From Salinivirgaceae bacterium (lineage in GTDB: Bacteria > Bacteroidota > Bacteroidia > Bacteroidales > SZUA-534): a DNA stretch of 64,000 nt. The notes under the pieces are model-generated. The model had not been told where the DNA came from and ran no database searches. It saw only the letters and a list, made by a program, of their open reading frames with translations. Shown here in pieces: positions 43,197 through 51,244 of the stretch (its first letter is position 1; each line of letters begins with the position of its first letter). A program made the translations under genes and the position numbers. The stretch spans positions 1 to 64,000 of the forward strand of contig JAFYYA010000112.1 in the NCBI GenBank assembly GCA_017557785.1, in the 5' to 3' direction.

Positions 43197-44057
43197 CTAA
43201 TTAAGTCTCCCTAAAATCTCGCTGCCCGACACTTGCATTTTGCAGAAAGCGAACCACCGTTTGCCCAAATCTTTGATTGACGCGCCAATGTGGTAAACAT
43301 CGTTGTCGATAATCAGGAAACGGTCGTGCGATTTTGTGAAAACGGTCAGTTCCACTGGCTCGTACTGCTGGTTGTGCTGCTGCAGCGCCACGTTAAACGA
43401 CGGCGAAGTCTGCTGCGTGCAGATTCGTGCCTTCACTCCGCGGCCGCGTTCGGCCAACCGAAGCAGAATGGTTTCGTCAACATAATTGTCAATCAGCACA
43501 ATGCGCCGTTTGGCGGAACGAATCAAACCATTGACAAACCCAAACGGCTCAAGCATATTGCCGTCGTAGAAAATTCCCTCAACGGGCGGCAGTGCGGTGC
43601 GCACAAAGAAATCGATTTTCTCAGAGTGTTGGGCAAGAAGGTTTTGCTGGCTCTCCAACTGGTTCTCGATTTTTGTCAGTCGCTGGTTTATGGCGTAACC
43701 TTTCAGCAGATAGTCTTTCAGCACGCGGTTCGCCCACTGGCGGAATTGTGTGCCGCGAATGGAATTGACACGGTATCCTACCGAAATAATCATATCGAGA
43801 TTGTAGAAATCAATCTGACGCGCCACCATTCGATTGCCTTCCTGACGAACTACTCTAATTTTTTGAGTAGTTGCCCATGGCTCAAGTTCGTGAGTTTTGT
43901 AAATGCCTTGTATATGATAAGTTACATTATTTTCTTTCACTCCGAACAATTCCGCCATCTGCGCCTGCGTGAGCCATACGGTCTCATCCTCGAGCCGCAC
44001 TTCGAGTTTCACAGCATCGTCAGGCTGGTAGAGTACTATTTCGCTGGAATATGTCAT
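43197..44057 (-). CDS. RhuM-family protein with PLD-like C-terminal domain
   Basis: The 286-residue protein has the RhuM domain (about 1-140): VWLTQAQMAELFGVKENNVTYHI as a DNA-binding start, then IDFYNLDMIISVGYRVNSIRGTQFRQWAN, the family signature. A short coiled segment (145-165) follows, then a C-terminal phospholipase D-like domain with RIVLIDNYVDETIL and SHDRFLIID, where HxR stands in place of the usual HxK. RhuM proteins occur in pathogenicity and defence islands; activity is unproven. It lies between the AAA ATPase gene and the folded leader of the Type IIG-like gene. Confidence 0.85.
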   Translation of the reverse strand: MTYSSEIVLYQPDDAVKLEVRLEDETVWLTQAQMAELFGVKENNVTYHIQGIYKTHELEPWATTQKIRVVRQEGNRMVARQIDFYNLDMIISVGYRVNSIRGTQFRQWANRVLKDYLLKGYAINQRLTKIENQLESQQNLLAQHSEKIDFFVRTALPPVEGIFYDGNMLEPFGFVNGLIRSAKRRIVLIDNYVDETILLRLAERGRGVKARICTQQTSPSFNVALQQHNQQYEPVELTVFTKSHDRFLIIDNDVYHIGASIKDLGKRWFAFCKMQVSGSEILGRLN

Positions 44058-44146
44058 TCTTCCGACTTCATTGTAGTATTTGCATCACAAATATAGTTTT
44101 TCTGCGGCAAGTCGCATCCGATATTTTTAAAACCACTCAATCATAA

Positions 44147-45838
44147 TCAGTTTCCGAAGCCGATTGCCTTTTTCTCGTTCTTCTCAATACGTTCGCCGTC
44201 GCAGTGGCGGATGAGTGTGGCGAGTGTGGCCGCTTGGTCGCTGTGCAGAATGGTGTCGATGGTGTAGTGCCGCGCGATGTTCTCAATCTGTCCGCCGCTG
44301 AAATCGTACTTCTCGGCCAGAACGCTGATGTCGGCATCCGACAATTTGGGCAGCATTGTGCGCCAGATATGCTCGCGCGCCTCACGTGTCGGCTTGTTGA
44401 ACCTGACTTTGTAAAGGAACCGGCGCTCGAAAGCCTTGTCGAAGTTTTTGGCCAGATTGGTGGTGGCAATCAGAATGCCGTTCAATGTCTCCATCTCCTG
44501 AAGGATGATGTTCTGCATGGAGTTGTACATCTGGTCAACCGAACGGTCAACATTTTCGAACCGCTTGCTGATGATAGCGTCGGCCTCGTTGAAGAACAAA
44601 ATGGGCGTAACCTTCTGTTTCTCAACCATTGCGCGATAGATATCGAACACCCGCTTGGTGTTCTTCTCGCTCTCGCCAACCCACATGCTTTTTATCTGCG
44701 AGATGTTGACCTGCATAATGTCGCGCCCTGTCTGGCGGGCAAGTTGCAGCACCGATTCGGTCTTGCCTGTTCCTGGCGCGCCGTAGAACAAGCAGGTGAA
44801 TCCGCAACGGTAGCCGCTGTCTTTCATTCGGTTGCAGATGTCGCGATAGTGCTCCTCATCGAGCAGTTGGGCTAAATCGGAAATCTGCTCCTCAACGCTC
44901 TTGTCGAAAAAGAGCTGCTTGGGCACAATGTCCTCGTGCTTAACCACATCGCGGCGCTTGGTGTCTTCGGCTTCCGCCGCATCAAGGTCCAATTCGGGGA
45001 AAAGGTCCATTTTGGCAGAGCCGGAAATGCGGAACGATTCTGTATTGAAAAAACCGTTATTCTTTGTGCACTCAATGATTTTCGCTTTTTCAAGCGGATG
45101 CAAGTTGCGACCTAACTGATTCTTGACATTTTCGAACGCACGCTTTCGGTCGTAGAAAAAATCGATGTCGCGATAGCCAACATGGTCATTGTTTTCATTG
45201 ATAAGCAGATGCGCAAAAATCAAAAGCAGATTTTCATCTTCGGCATCCAACTTATATTTCTTAACTTGCTGAACAAAAGCCAGATGGCTATTATCGGCCA
45301 TAAGCGATTGTAAGCGTTCAGCGGCCATGTCGGTGCTTATATCGCTCTCGGCACGCTGGTCGAAAATATCGCACACGGCACCAAAAAAGTCCTCGTTGGT
45401 GAGATTCTGATACTTGGTCGGTTCGAAATCCCTATCGTGAATAAAGGCATCCACCACAGGCCACGGCACGCGGTACGTTATTCCACCGCCGCTGCCGTCG
45501 AACCGCATCATCCGACGTTCGCGGTTGCAGCGCACCATATCGCGGTTCACCAGACCGTCAATCTCTTTCAGCAAACTCAAAATGCGTGTTGTGCTGCAAC
45601 CCAAATGCTTTGCTAGGTCGCGAACGCTGGTGCACCCATCGTCGCTGTTGTTGATGAACAGAGCCATCAGCACGCACTGCTCTGGTGTGAGTTCGAGCCT
45701 GCCAGCCAGATAGTTGATTGGCTCGGCGGCCGCACTGAAGAATTCGGGTTCGAGCCGCGAGTCGCGCGACAGTTCCACAATCTGCTCCACTGCTTTGAGC
45801 AGCGTCATCTCCTGTTTTGTTGATTCAATAGTCTGCAT
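44147..45838 (-). CDS. AAA-family ATPase with N-terminal winged-helix region
   Basis: The 563-residue protein has an N-terminal part with a winged-helix-like segment (DLAKHLGCSTTRILSLLKEIDGLVNRDMV, about 75-105) and a C-terminal classical AAA domain. The latter shows Walker A FYGAPGTGKTE, the pore-loop-like SMWVGESEKN, Walker B ILFFNEADAI (Asn replaces the usual first Asp), sensor IATTN and an arginine pair FERRF. It probably remodels a protein partner with ATP. The ATG at 45838 is chosen because the longer frame reads through hairpin repeat copy 7. The two unknown genes upstream are each preceded by the same repeat and may be partners. Confidence 0.8.
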   Translation of the reverse strand: MQTIESTKQEMTLLKAVEQIVELSRDSRLEPEFFSAAAEPINYLAGRLELTPEQCVLMALFINNSDDGCTSVRDLAKHLGCSTTRILSLLKEIDGLVNRDMVRCNRERRMMRFDGSGGGITYRVPWPVVDAFIHDRDFEPTKYQNLTNEDFFGAVCDIFDQRAESDISTDMAAERLQSLMADNSHLAFVQQVKKYKLDAEDENLLLIFAHLLINENNDHVGYRDIDFFYDRKRAFENVKNQLGRNLHPLEKAKIIECTKNNGFFNTESFRISGSAKMDLFPELDLDAAEAEDTKRRDVVKHEDIVPKQLFFDKSVEEQISDLAQLLDEEHYRDICNRMKDSGYRCGFTCLFYGAPGTGKTESVLQLARQTGRDIMQVNISQIKSMWVGESEKNTKRVFDIYRAMVEKQKVTPILFFNEADAIISKRFENVDRSVDQMYNSMQNIILQEMETLNGILIATTNLAKNFDKAFERRFLYKVRFNKPTREAREHIWRTMLPKLSDADISVLAEKYDFSGGQIENIARHYTIDTILHSDQAATLATLIRHCDGERIEKNEKKAIGFGN

Positions 45839-45858
45839 AATTGCTCCTTTCTTTTTTG

Positions 45859-45931
45859 GTTTAACACCGCAAAGAAAAACCCCAAGGTGTGCGAAACCCG
45901 CGCATAGGTTTGAAGAATTTTTATTTTTTTT
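45859..45931 (-). repeat. Hairpin repeat, copy 7
   Basis: The element has caccgcaaag-aaaaaccccaag, arms TGTGCG (45888-45893) and CGCGCA (45899-45904), pairing 6 bp with one T-G wobble, then taggtttgaagaattttt and a T-run. It lies 20 bases before the AAA gene start. Confidence 0.85.
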
Positions 45932-45954
45932 GCTGCGGTGTTTCTCAATAAACC

Positions 45955-47235
45955 TCACTCGAATTTATAAAGCCTTTCCCACCTTATATATTTTTCGTAC
46001 CCTACGTGGTTCATACACCAATCAACAATCGCGCTGTTGCCATTGAAATACTTGTCGATATTGGTTTGCATTTTTGCCGAAACATCGGCAAGAGCCTCGG
46101 TGGGTAATGTGAATTTATAACTATCGCCTTCAACGGCATAGCCTGTTGCTAATCCGTCAGGGAATTGAAAGTCTGTGATTTTGTCTTTCTTTACATAATC
46201 GTTTGAAAACCAATTGTATGGTTTGTTTTCATTTTCCGCCGCCCAGTATTCAATAACACCGTTTTTGACATCCGCAAAACAAAACGACGGCAGACCGCAT
46301 TTTTCGGCAATCTTTTTCACATGGTCAAATAGTATGTTTGTGACAATTAACAAATTACCAGTGTAACCGCCAACACGACCTTCGGCGGGCACGCTGACAT
46401 AACTTTTAATATTGTCGGACACCGATTCGCGCGTTTTCTTGCCTTTCGAGTGAGTGTCTGCCGTATCGGAATTTTGCACCGCCAGCACGGCAAATGTCAG
46501 TATGTTTCTAAAACGGCCTTCGCGAGTAAAAACCTGAATATCAGGATTTATATGCTTTGTTTCGTTGATGTCTCTCCAAATATTATTCCCCCGTGCGTGC
46601 ATTGCCATTGCGCCAAGAACACCGTGAGCCCAAGCGTATGTTGCGCCATCGGAACCAAAATCCTGACTCTCACCATTGAAAAACAGACTATTATTGTCGA
46701 TTTCGGGCAAACCGCCACCGAACGACGAAGCGGAAATCCGACGCAGATAATCGTTCACCGCTTTGGCGCAGAACGCGCCGCACGAGATTTTCACATTGTA
46801 GCCCAATTCGGGGGACATATTTGTGCCCACGCACACAGCATCGGTAGGCTTTTCCCCGTCTTTCGCCTTGAAAAAGAAGCAATCCTGGTTGAAGTATTCC
46901 GCCATTTCGAAACATTTTTCGAAGAACTTGGCATCATCGAGTCGGTTGATAACAACAAACACTTTTTCAGTGCTTTCGGGTGCGGTTTTATCCATTCCGA
47001 ATGCCGATTTCAACTTTGCAACACCAAAGAGAGCCACCACCAAGGCGGCCCATAAACTGTTTTTGCGGTACTCATTCTCATCTTTTGAATAGATATGGCC
47101 ATCGAGGTTCCAGTCTTTATTCAAGGCCTCCTGTGTGTAAGGCGTAGCGTTGGTGTAAGCCACCCGACTGGCTGTTATAATTGCAATGTCGTGCTCGGCG
47201 GTCCACTTTTCGTATGAAGATTTTATTGCGTTCAT
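45955..47235 (-). CDS. Hypothetical protein, 426 residues
   Basis: This large soluble protein has no signal peptide or membrane segment. It starts MNAIKSSYEKWTAEHDIAII; a glycine/alanine-rich central segment (GGGLPEIDNNSLFFNGESQDFGSD, WAHGVLGAMAMHARG) and a C-terminal KYIRWERLYKFE end are notable. The ATG at 47235 avoids reading through repeat copy 8. No family is recognised. It lies between the coiled-coil gene and the AAA ATPase gene and probably belongs with both. Confidence 0.6.
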   Translation of the reverse strand: MNAIKSSYEKWTAEHDIAIITASRVAYTNATPYTQEALNKDWNLDGHIYSKDENEYRKNSLWAALVVALFGVAKLKSAFGMDKTAPESTEKVFVVINRLDDAKFFEKCFEMAEYFNQDCFFFKAKDGEKPTDAVCVGTNMSPELGYNVKISCGAFCAKAVNDYLRRISASSFGGGLPEIDNNSLFFNGESQDFGSDGATYAWAHGVLGAMAMHARGNNIWRDINETKHINPDIQVFTREGRFRNILTFAVLAVQNSDTADTHSKGKKTRESVSDNIKSYVSVPAEGRVGGYTGNLLIVTNILFDHVKKIAEKCGLPSFCFADVKNGVIEYWAAENENKPYNWFSNDYVKKDKITDFQFPDGLATGYAVEGDSYKFTLPTEALADVSAKMQTNIDKYFNGNSAIVDWCMNHVGYEKYIRWERLYKFE

Positions 47236-47267
47236 AGTTTTAAGTTTTAGGTTGTTCAACATCTTTT

Positions 47268-47327
47268 TGGGTAAAAGAAAACCGCAACCTGCGCGAGATT
47301 GCCGCGCAGGTTTTGAAGATTTTTTTG
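47268..47327 (-). repeat. Hairpin repeat, copy 8 (longest stem)
   Basis: AACCTGCGCG (47286-47295) and CGCGCAGGTT (47303-47312) form a perfect 10-bp stem with a 7-base loop, followed by ttgaagat and a T-run. Here the bases outside the core TGCGC arms also pair, unlike in copies 1, 3 and 4. It lies 32 bases before the start at 47235. Confidence 0.85.
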
Positions 47328-47344
47328 CCACAGGTCACAAAACA

Positions 47345-48658
47345 TCACTTTCGCGCTTTCAAGAAATCTTTAATGTATTCAAAATAACCGCCGTCGGAAA
47401 TTGAATCTCCGCGACCAAAAATCTCGTTAATCGACTTCACCTTAAAGTGGTCCAAATCGAACTTCCTCTGCTCCATATTCTTGCGAAGCGGCGTGAAAGC
47501 CTTCTGGTAGCCTTTGTTGCCGATAGAGCCCGCGCGCAGGCGGTGTTTCAGTTCAGCCACTTCGGCTTTGTATTGTTTTTCATATTCTTCCAACTGCTTT
47601 TCACGTGCCTGATACTCAATGTAGAAGTTCACCACAGCATCTTTCCGCGCTTCTATCTCCGCGAAAATCTGCTGTTTGCGGTTTTCGGCCTCACGCTCCA
47701 CAATTTGTTCGGTTTCTTTTTTCAAGGCATCAACAACGTATTGCAAAAAACTGACATACAATCGCTTGCATTCGTTAGTAGGCAGAATGGCCGATAGGTT
47801 TTTATGGATTTTGTGGATATCAATCCAAAATCCTACTGGCGCAAACTTATTGAAAGACAACTGTTTTGACAGTTCTTTGTATTGCTCGTCGAACTCGATT
47901 AGCGTCTGACGATATTTCTCACGTTCAGACGAATCATACACCTTCTTTTCTAATTCGGCCTTTTTGCGCTCAATTTCCTGCGTCAGAAAGAAGGCATCGC
48001 TTTTCAGACGGGTGTCAATCGTGCGTACGTCGCTTTTCAGCAATTCAATAACTTTATCGATAGTGTAAGCCTCGTATCGTTTTTTGGCATCGTCGTAGCG
48101 CTTGTTGATTTCAACAAACTGCCGCCACAAATGGCTAAATGACATAATGTTAAGTTCCCGCTTTTCGCCATTTGCATTCACCGCACTGCTAATATTAAAA
48201 CCGCTCAACGGGCTGCCGCCAAAATGATAAATAAGCCAATGGTCGCGCTTGTCGGTAATATTCGACGACAGACAATTCTGCCACCACTCAATGTAAACGC
48301 CCAACGTGGGCTTTTGAAATCCGCTTGTACCCGTATACATCAGACCGTTCTGCACGGGCACGGGCGCCAGAAACATACGGCTGTCGGCCAAAATTCGTTC
48401 ACGGTTGTCGAAAAAAAGGAAAGCATTGGCGGCGAAGTAGTCTTCTGCCTGCTTGGCTTTAGCCTCTTCCTCCTTCCGCTGTTCGATTTCCTGCGGCGTT
48501 CTCTTTTTGCGACTAATCACAAGATACTCACCTGTGGTATCGAGACGGAACGAGTTGTCAATCTCGCCTTCAGGCTGTTGCAACGGATAGCAATCAATGA
48601 ACGTTCCGTTCATCAACTGGATTTTCCCTTCGGGATGCTGAAATTTTTGATTTTCCAT
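47345..48658 (-). CDS. Coiled-coil-rich hypothetical protein
   Basis: The 437-residue protein has a globular first half with YFAANAFLFFDNRERILADSRMFLAP and WLIYHFGGSPLSGFN. A helical, Glu/Lys-rich second half follows (about 190-400) that reads as long coiled coils (for example QEIERKKAELEKKVYDSSEREKY). No membrane segment is present. It is the first gene of the island, directly downstream of a consensus promoter, and is followed by the unknown 426-residue and AAA genes. An ATG two codons earlier (48664) is possible. Family unknown. Confidence 0.6.
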   Translation of the reverse strand: MENQKFQHPEGKIQLMNGTFIDCYPLQQPEGEIDNSFRLDTTGEYLVISRKKRTPQEIEQRKEEEAKAKQAEDYFAANAFLFFDNRERILADSRMFLAPVPVQNGLMYTGTSGFQKPTLGVYIEWWQNCLSSNITDKRDHWLIYHFGGSPLSGFNISSAVNANGEKRELNIMSFSHLWRQFVEINKRYDDAKKRYEAYTIDKVIELLKSDVRTIDTRLKSDAFFLTQEIERKKAELEKKVYDSSEREKYRQTLIEFDEQYKELSKQLSFNKFAPVGFWIDIHKIHKNLSAILPTNECKRLYVSFLQYVVDALKKETEQIVEREAENRKQQIFAEIEARKDAVVNFYIEYQAREKQLEEYEKQYKAEVAELKHRLRAGSIGNKGYQKAFTPLRKNMEQRKFDLDHFKVKSINEIFGRGDSISDGGYFEYIKDFLKARK

Positions 48659-48792
48659 AATCATTTTTAATTAATAGTTAAACAATCAATTCGCATCGTT
48701 TTCCCACCGTGGCATTATGGTGCTCGGTTGGGGCGGCTCTTGGCCGACTCTTGATGCACATTCACTCAAAGAACACTCTCGAAAGAGTAATG

Positions 48793-48823
48793 CAAATGTA
48801 GCAACAATTTTGAATTGTGCAAA
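48793..48823 (-). promoter_or_regulatory. Consensus Bacteroidota promoter of the island's first gene
   Basis: On the minus strand TTTG (48820-48823) and TACATTTG (48793-48800) are separated by 19 bases, an exact match to TTTG-N19-21-TAnnTTTG. The predicted leader to 48658 is about 125 bases and contains a small ACTCT/AGAGT hairpin. Confidence 0.8.
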
Positions 48824-48864
48824 TTTTCCGCACAGATTTTGAAGTTTCATTTCGCACTCTTTTT

Positions 48865-48940
48865 AATGTTCACGGGGCAAAGAAAAGAAGCAGGGTGTGC
48901 GAAACCCGCACATAGGTTTGAAAAATTTTTAGTTTTTTTT
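48865..48940 (-). repeat. Hairpin repeat, copy 9 (island edge)
   Basis: The element starts atgttcacggggcaaag and has arms TGTGCG (48896-48901) and CGCACA (48907-48912), a perfect 6-bp stem, then taggtttgaaaaattttt and a long T-run. It lies upstream of the promoter at 48793-48823 and downstream of the STAS operon terminator, so it marks the upstream limit of the island. The 417-base gap 48659-49075 otherwise holds only that promoter and the terminator. Confidence 0.85.
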
Positions 48941-49014
48941 TTGATTTTTCGCACAGATAGCGCGTTTTTATGCTAATCGATTGGAAAAGAATCGATCAGG
49001 AAGGATAATGGCAC

Positions 49015-49050
49015 AAAAAAGCGGACTCCCTAGCACCGGGAATCCGCTTG
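49015..49050 (-). terminator. Intrinsic terminator of the STAS operon
   Basis: On the minus strand AAGCGGATTCCCGG and CTAGGGAGTCCGCTT arms pair (outer AGCGGA/TCCGCT and inner TTCCC/GGGA), followed by six T. It is about 25 bases after the stop at 49076. Confidence 0.88.
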
Positions 49051-49075
49051 AGAATAAGAATCTGCAAAAGATGAA

Positions 49076-49381
49076 TCACTCCACTGCATCAAACAAGTGG
49101 TTGAAGCCGGTCATTGCGAAAATGTTCTTCAAATCGGGATTGAGACCGATAATGCTGACACGGCTGCCTTTGGGTTTGGCGTTCTTCAACACCCCGAGAA
49201 AAATACGCAGACCGCTCGACGAGATATACTCTAGTTTCGAGCAATCGAACACGATAGTTTGGCCGGTCAGTTCGTAGAGCGGCTGAATTTCTTTTTCGGT
49301 TTCGGGGGCGGCGGCGGTGTCGAGACGGCCTTCGAGAATGGCAGTGACGGTGTCGCCTTGTTGTTGAATTTCGGTTTTCAT
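49076..49381 (-). CDS. STAS-domain anti-sigma factor antagonist-like protein
   Basis: The 101-residue protein is a single STAS domain: VTAILEGRLDTAAAPE, the phosphorylation loop EYISSSGLRIF whose conserved serine is normally the switch, and IFAMTGFNHLFD at the end. When unphosphorylated such proteins bind a serine kinase or ATPase domain. It is the last gene of a four-gene operon that also encodes a SpoIIE phosphatase with an ATPase domain, an SLC13 transporter and a STAS-kinase fusion, so these are the probable partners. Confidence 0.9.
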   Translation of the reverse strand: MKTEIQQQGDTVTAILEGRLDTAAAPETEKEIQPLYELTGQTIVFDCSKLEYISSSGLRIFLGVLKNAKPKGSRVSIIGLNPDLKNIFAMTGFNHLFDAVE

Positions 49382-49400
49382 ATTCGTTTCAATTTTGATG

Positions 49401-51197
49401 TCAAATATACATTGGATACATAATATTTACAACGGCCAGCATCGCCACAAGCAGAACAATGTGAAGCCAGACGCCCACCCGCGCGAAATCGGAAAAACGG
49501 AACGAGCCGGGGCCGAAAACAAGCATATTCTGAATGGACCCGATGGGCGACGAGTAACTGAACGTGACGCAGAGCATCAGCGACATAACAAACGGCATTG
49601 GGTTGCAGCCCAGCATTTCGGCCTGACCGTACATTACGGGGAAGAAAATGGCGGCTGCGCCAACATCGCCCACAAATTCGGTCACAACCGACGCTATCAG
49701 GCACATCACGGCCAGTATCACGTAGGGATTGGTGCCGAAAACATCGATAATGTTTTGTGCCAGAGCGCCCGAAATGCCAGTTTTGGTAATGGCCGTCGAG
49801 AAAACCACCGTGGCGCCCAGAATGAGCAGAATGTCCCACTCAATGTATTTCACCACATTGTCGAACCTGCAGCACTTGAAAATCATCATCAGACCTGCGG
49901 CCAGCATTGTGGTGGCCATCAGCGGCATTACGTGGAACGACGAGAAAATGAACATCAGCAACAGTATGGCTGCCGAAGTAATTGTCTTAGAGCCAATTTC
50001 GGGCACAAAATGCGAATCGAAGAACGTCAGACTGCGGCGGTTGTTGGTCTCGAGTTGGCTCTCGCCCTTTGCGGGACATTCCAGCAGAAGCGTATCGCCT
50101 GCCTGAAGCGTTATCTCACGCGGCTGACCGTCAACTCGTTGCCCCTGACGCGCCACAGCCACAAGCACAACGTCGTTTTTCTGTTCAAAGTCGCACTGCG
50201 TCATCGATTTGCCGATAAGGTCGCTGCCGAAGGTTATGTATGCGGTGCGCATCTTGCGGCTGGTATCGATATCGTTGATGCTCCATACGTGATGGTCGGC
50301 GGCGGCAAGACCGTGCGTGCGCTTGAGTTCGAGAATCTCGTTGATTTGTCCAGCATAAATGAGACGGTCGCCACCCAGAATCCATTCGGTTTTCGGAACG
50401 GGCATTATCACTTCCTTGTCGAAGCGGACAATCTCGACCAGCGAACCGCCTTTCACGTTGTAGAGTCCAGCCTCCTCAACCGAGCAGCCAACGGCTGGAT
50501 TGTCAGTCGGCACAATCAGTTCGACGGTGTAGTCGCTTGTGGTTTCGAAGGTGTGCTCCGACGATTTGCGTTCAGGAATGAGCCGTTGCAGAAGAATCAC
50601 TACGGCAGTGCCGATAACAGTGAGTATGAGTCCAGGTACAAGCGGTTCGAACACGTTCATCGTCTCACCAGTCTGTTTCAGATAAAGGCCTGCAATCACC
50701 AAGTTCGACGAGTTGCCGAGCAGTGTGCACATTCCGCCCATCGCGGCAGCGTAACTCAACGGCAGCAGCAGTTTCGACGGCGCCACACCAAGTTTGTGCG
50801 CCCACAGTTTCACCGCGTCGATGAGCAGAGCAACAATGTTGACCGAGTTCATCATTGCCGACAGCACACTGGCAGGAATCATCAGCCGCAGCATAGCGCC
50901 CACCTGTGTTTTAGGCGTTCCAAGCACATTTTTCGACAGCCAGTAGAGCACGCCCGTGTGGATGAGCGCCGCAATAATGACAAAAAACGCCGCGTGAACC
51001 ACCACTGGCTCCGACCCAAAGCCCGCCATTCCTTCTTCCTCCGTCACAACGCCCGTGACGAGCAGCACCGTGAGCGCGCCCAGAAACACAACCTCCGCCC
51101 GTATGCGAGTCCGCGCCATAATGACGAAGATGCCCGCTATGGTGGCGATGGTTATCCACGCATATCCGTTCAAGCCGAGAAATACTATGCTGTCCAT
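49401..51197 (-). CDS. SLC13-family permease with two RCK_C domains
   Basis: The 598-residue membrane protein has two blocks of transmembrane helices (about 10-200 and 400-598) with SLC13/DASS features such as GNSSNLVIAG and SYSSPIGSIQNMLVFGPG. They are split by a cytoplasmic part (about 215-390) reading as two RCK_C (TrkA-C) domains (IVRFDKEVIMPVPKTEWILGGDRLIYAG; VVLVAVARQGQ...LQAGDTLLLECP). It probably moves an anion such as sulfate or a dicarboxylate with sodium; the substrate is unknown. The operon with STAS switch genes suggests regulated transport. Confidence 0.88.
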   Translation of the reverse strand: MDSIVFLGLNGYAWITIATIAGIFVIMARTRIRAEVVFLGALTVLLVTGVVTEEEGMAGFGSEPVVVHAAFFVIIAALIHTGVLYWLSKNVLGTPKTQVGAMLRLMIPASVLSAMMNSVNIVALLIDAVKLWAHKLGVAPSKLLLPLSYAAAMGGMCTLLGNSSNLVIAGLYLKQTGETMNVFEPLVPGLILTVIGTAVVILLQRLIPERKSSEHTFETTSDYTVELIVPTDNPAVGCSVEEAGLYNVKGGSLVEIVRFDKEVIMPVPKTEWILGGDRLIYAGQINEILELKRTHGLAAADHHVWSINDIDTSRKMRTAYITFGSDLIGKSMTQCDFEQKNDVVLVAVARQGQRVDGQPREITLQAGDTLLLECPAKGESQLETNNRRSLTFFDSHFVPEIGSKTITSAAILLLMFIFSSFHVMPLMATTMLAAGLMMIFKCCRFDNVVKYIEWDILLILGATVVFSTAITKTGISGALAQNIIDVFGTNPYVILAVMCLIASVVTEFVGDVGAAAIFFPVMYGQAEMLGCNPMPFVMSLMLCVTFSYSSPIGSIQNMLVFGPGSFRFSDFARVGVWLHIVLLVAMLAVVNIMYPMYI

Positions 51198-51244
51198 TTT
51201 GTGTTCAATAATATTGGTGCAAAGGTCTTATTTTTTCAGGTTTG

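Noticed and set aside
29403-47331. Upstream extensions of several minus-strand genes (to 29567, 38552, 45958, 47331)
   Set aside because: The extensions translate the hairpin repeat (for example PARQSRAGCGFL) in different frames, so they are not conserved protein. Internal ATG codons give better starts.
29416-48940. CRISPR array or integron attC sites as an explanation of the hairpin repeats
   Set aside because: Copies are 0.1-7 kb apart with genes between them, not short spacers. They lack the RYYYAAC/GTTRRRY ends of attC sites, and no integrase or cas gene was seen. A cassette-like role stays open, but not a standard integron.
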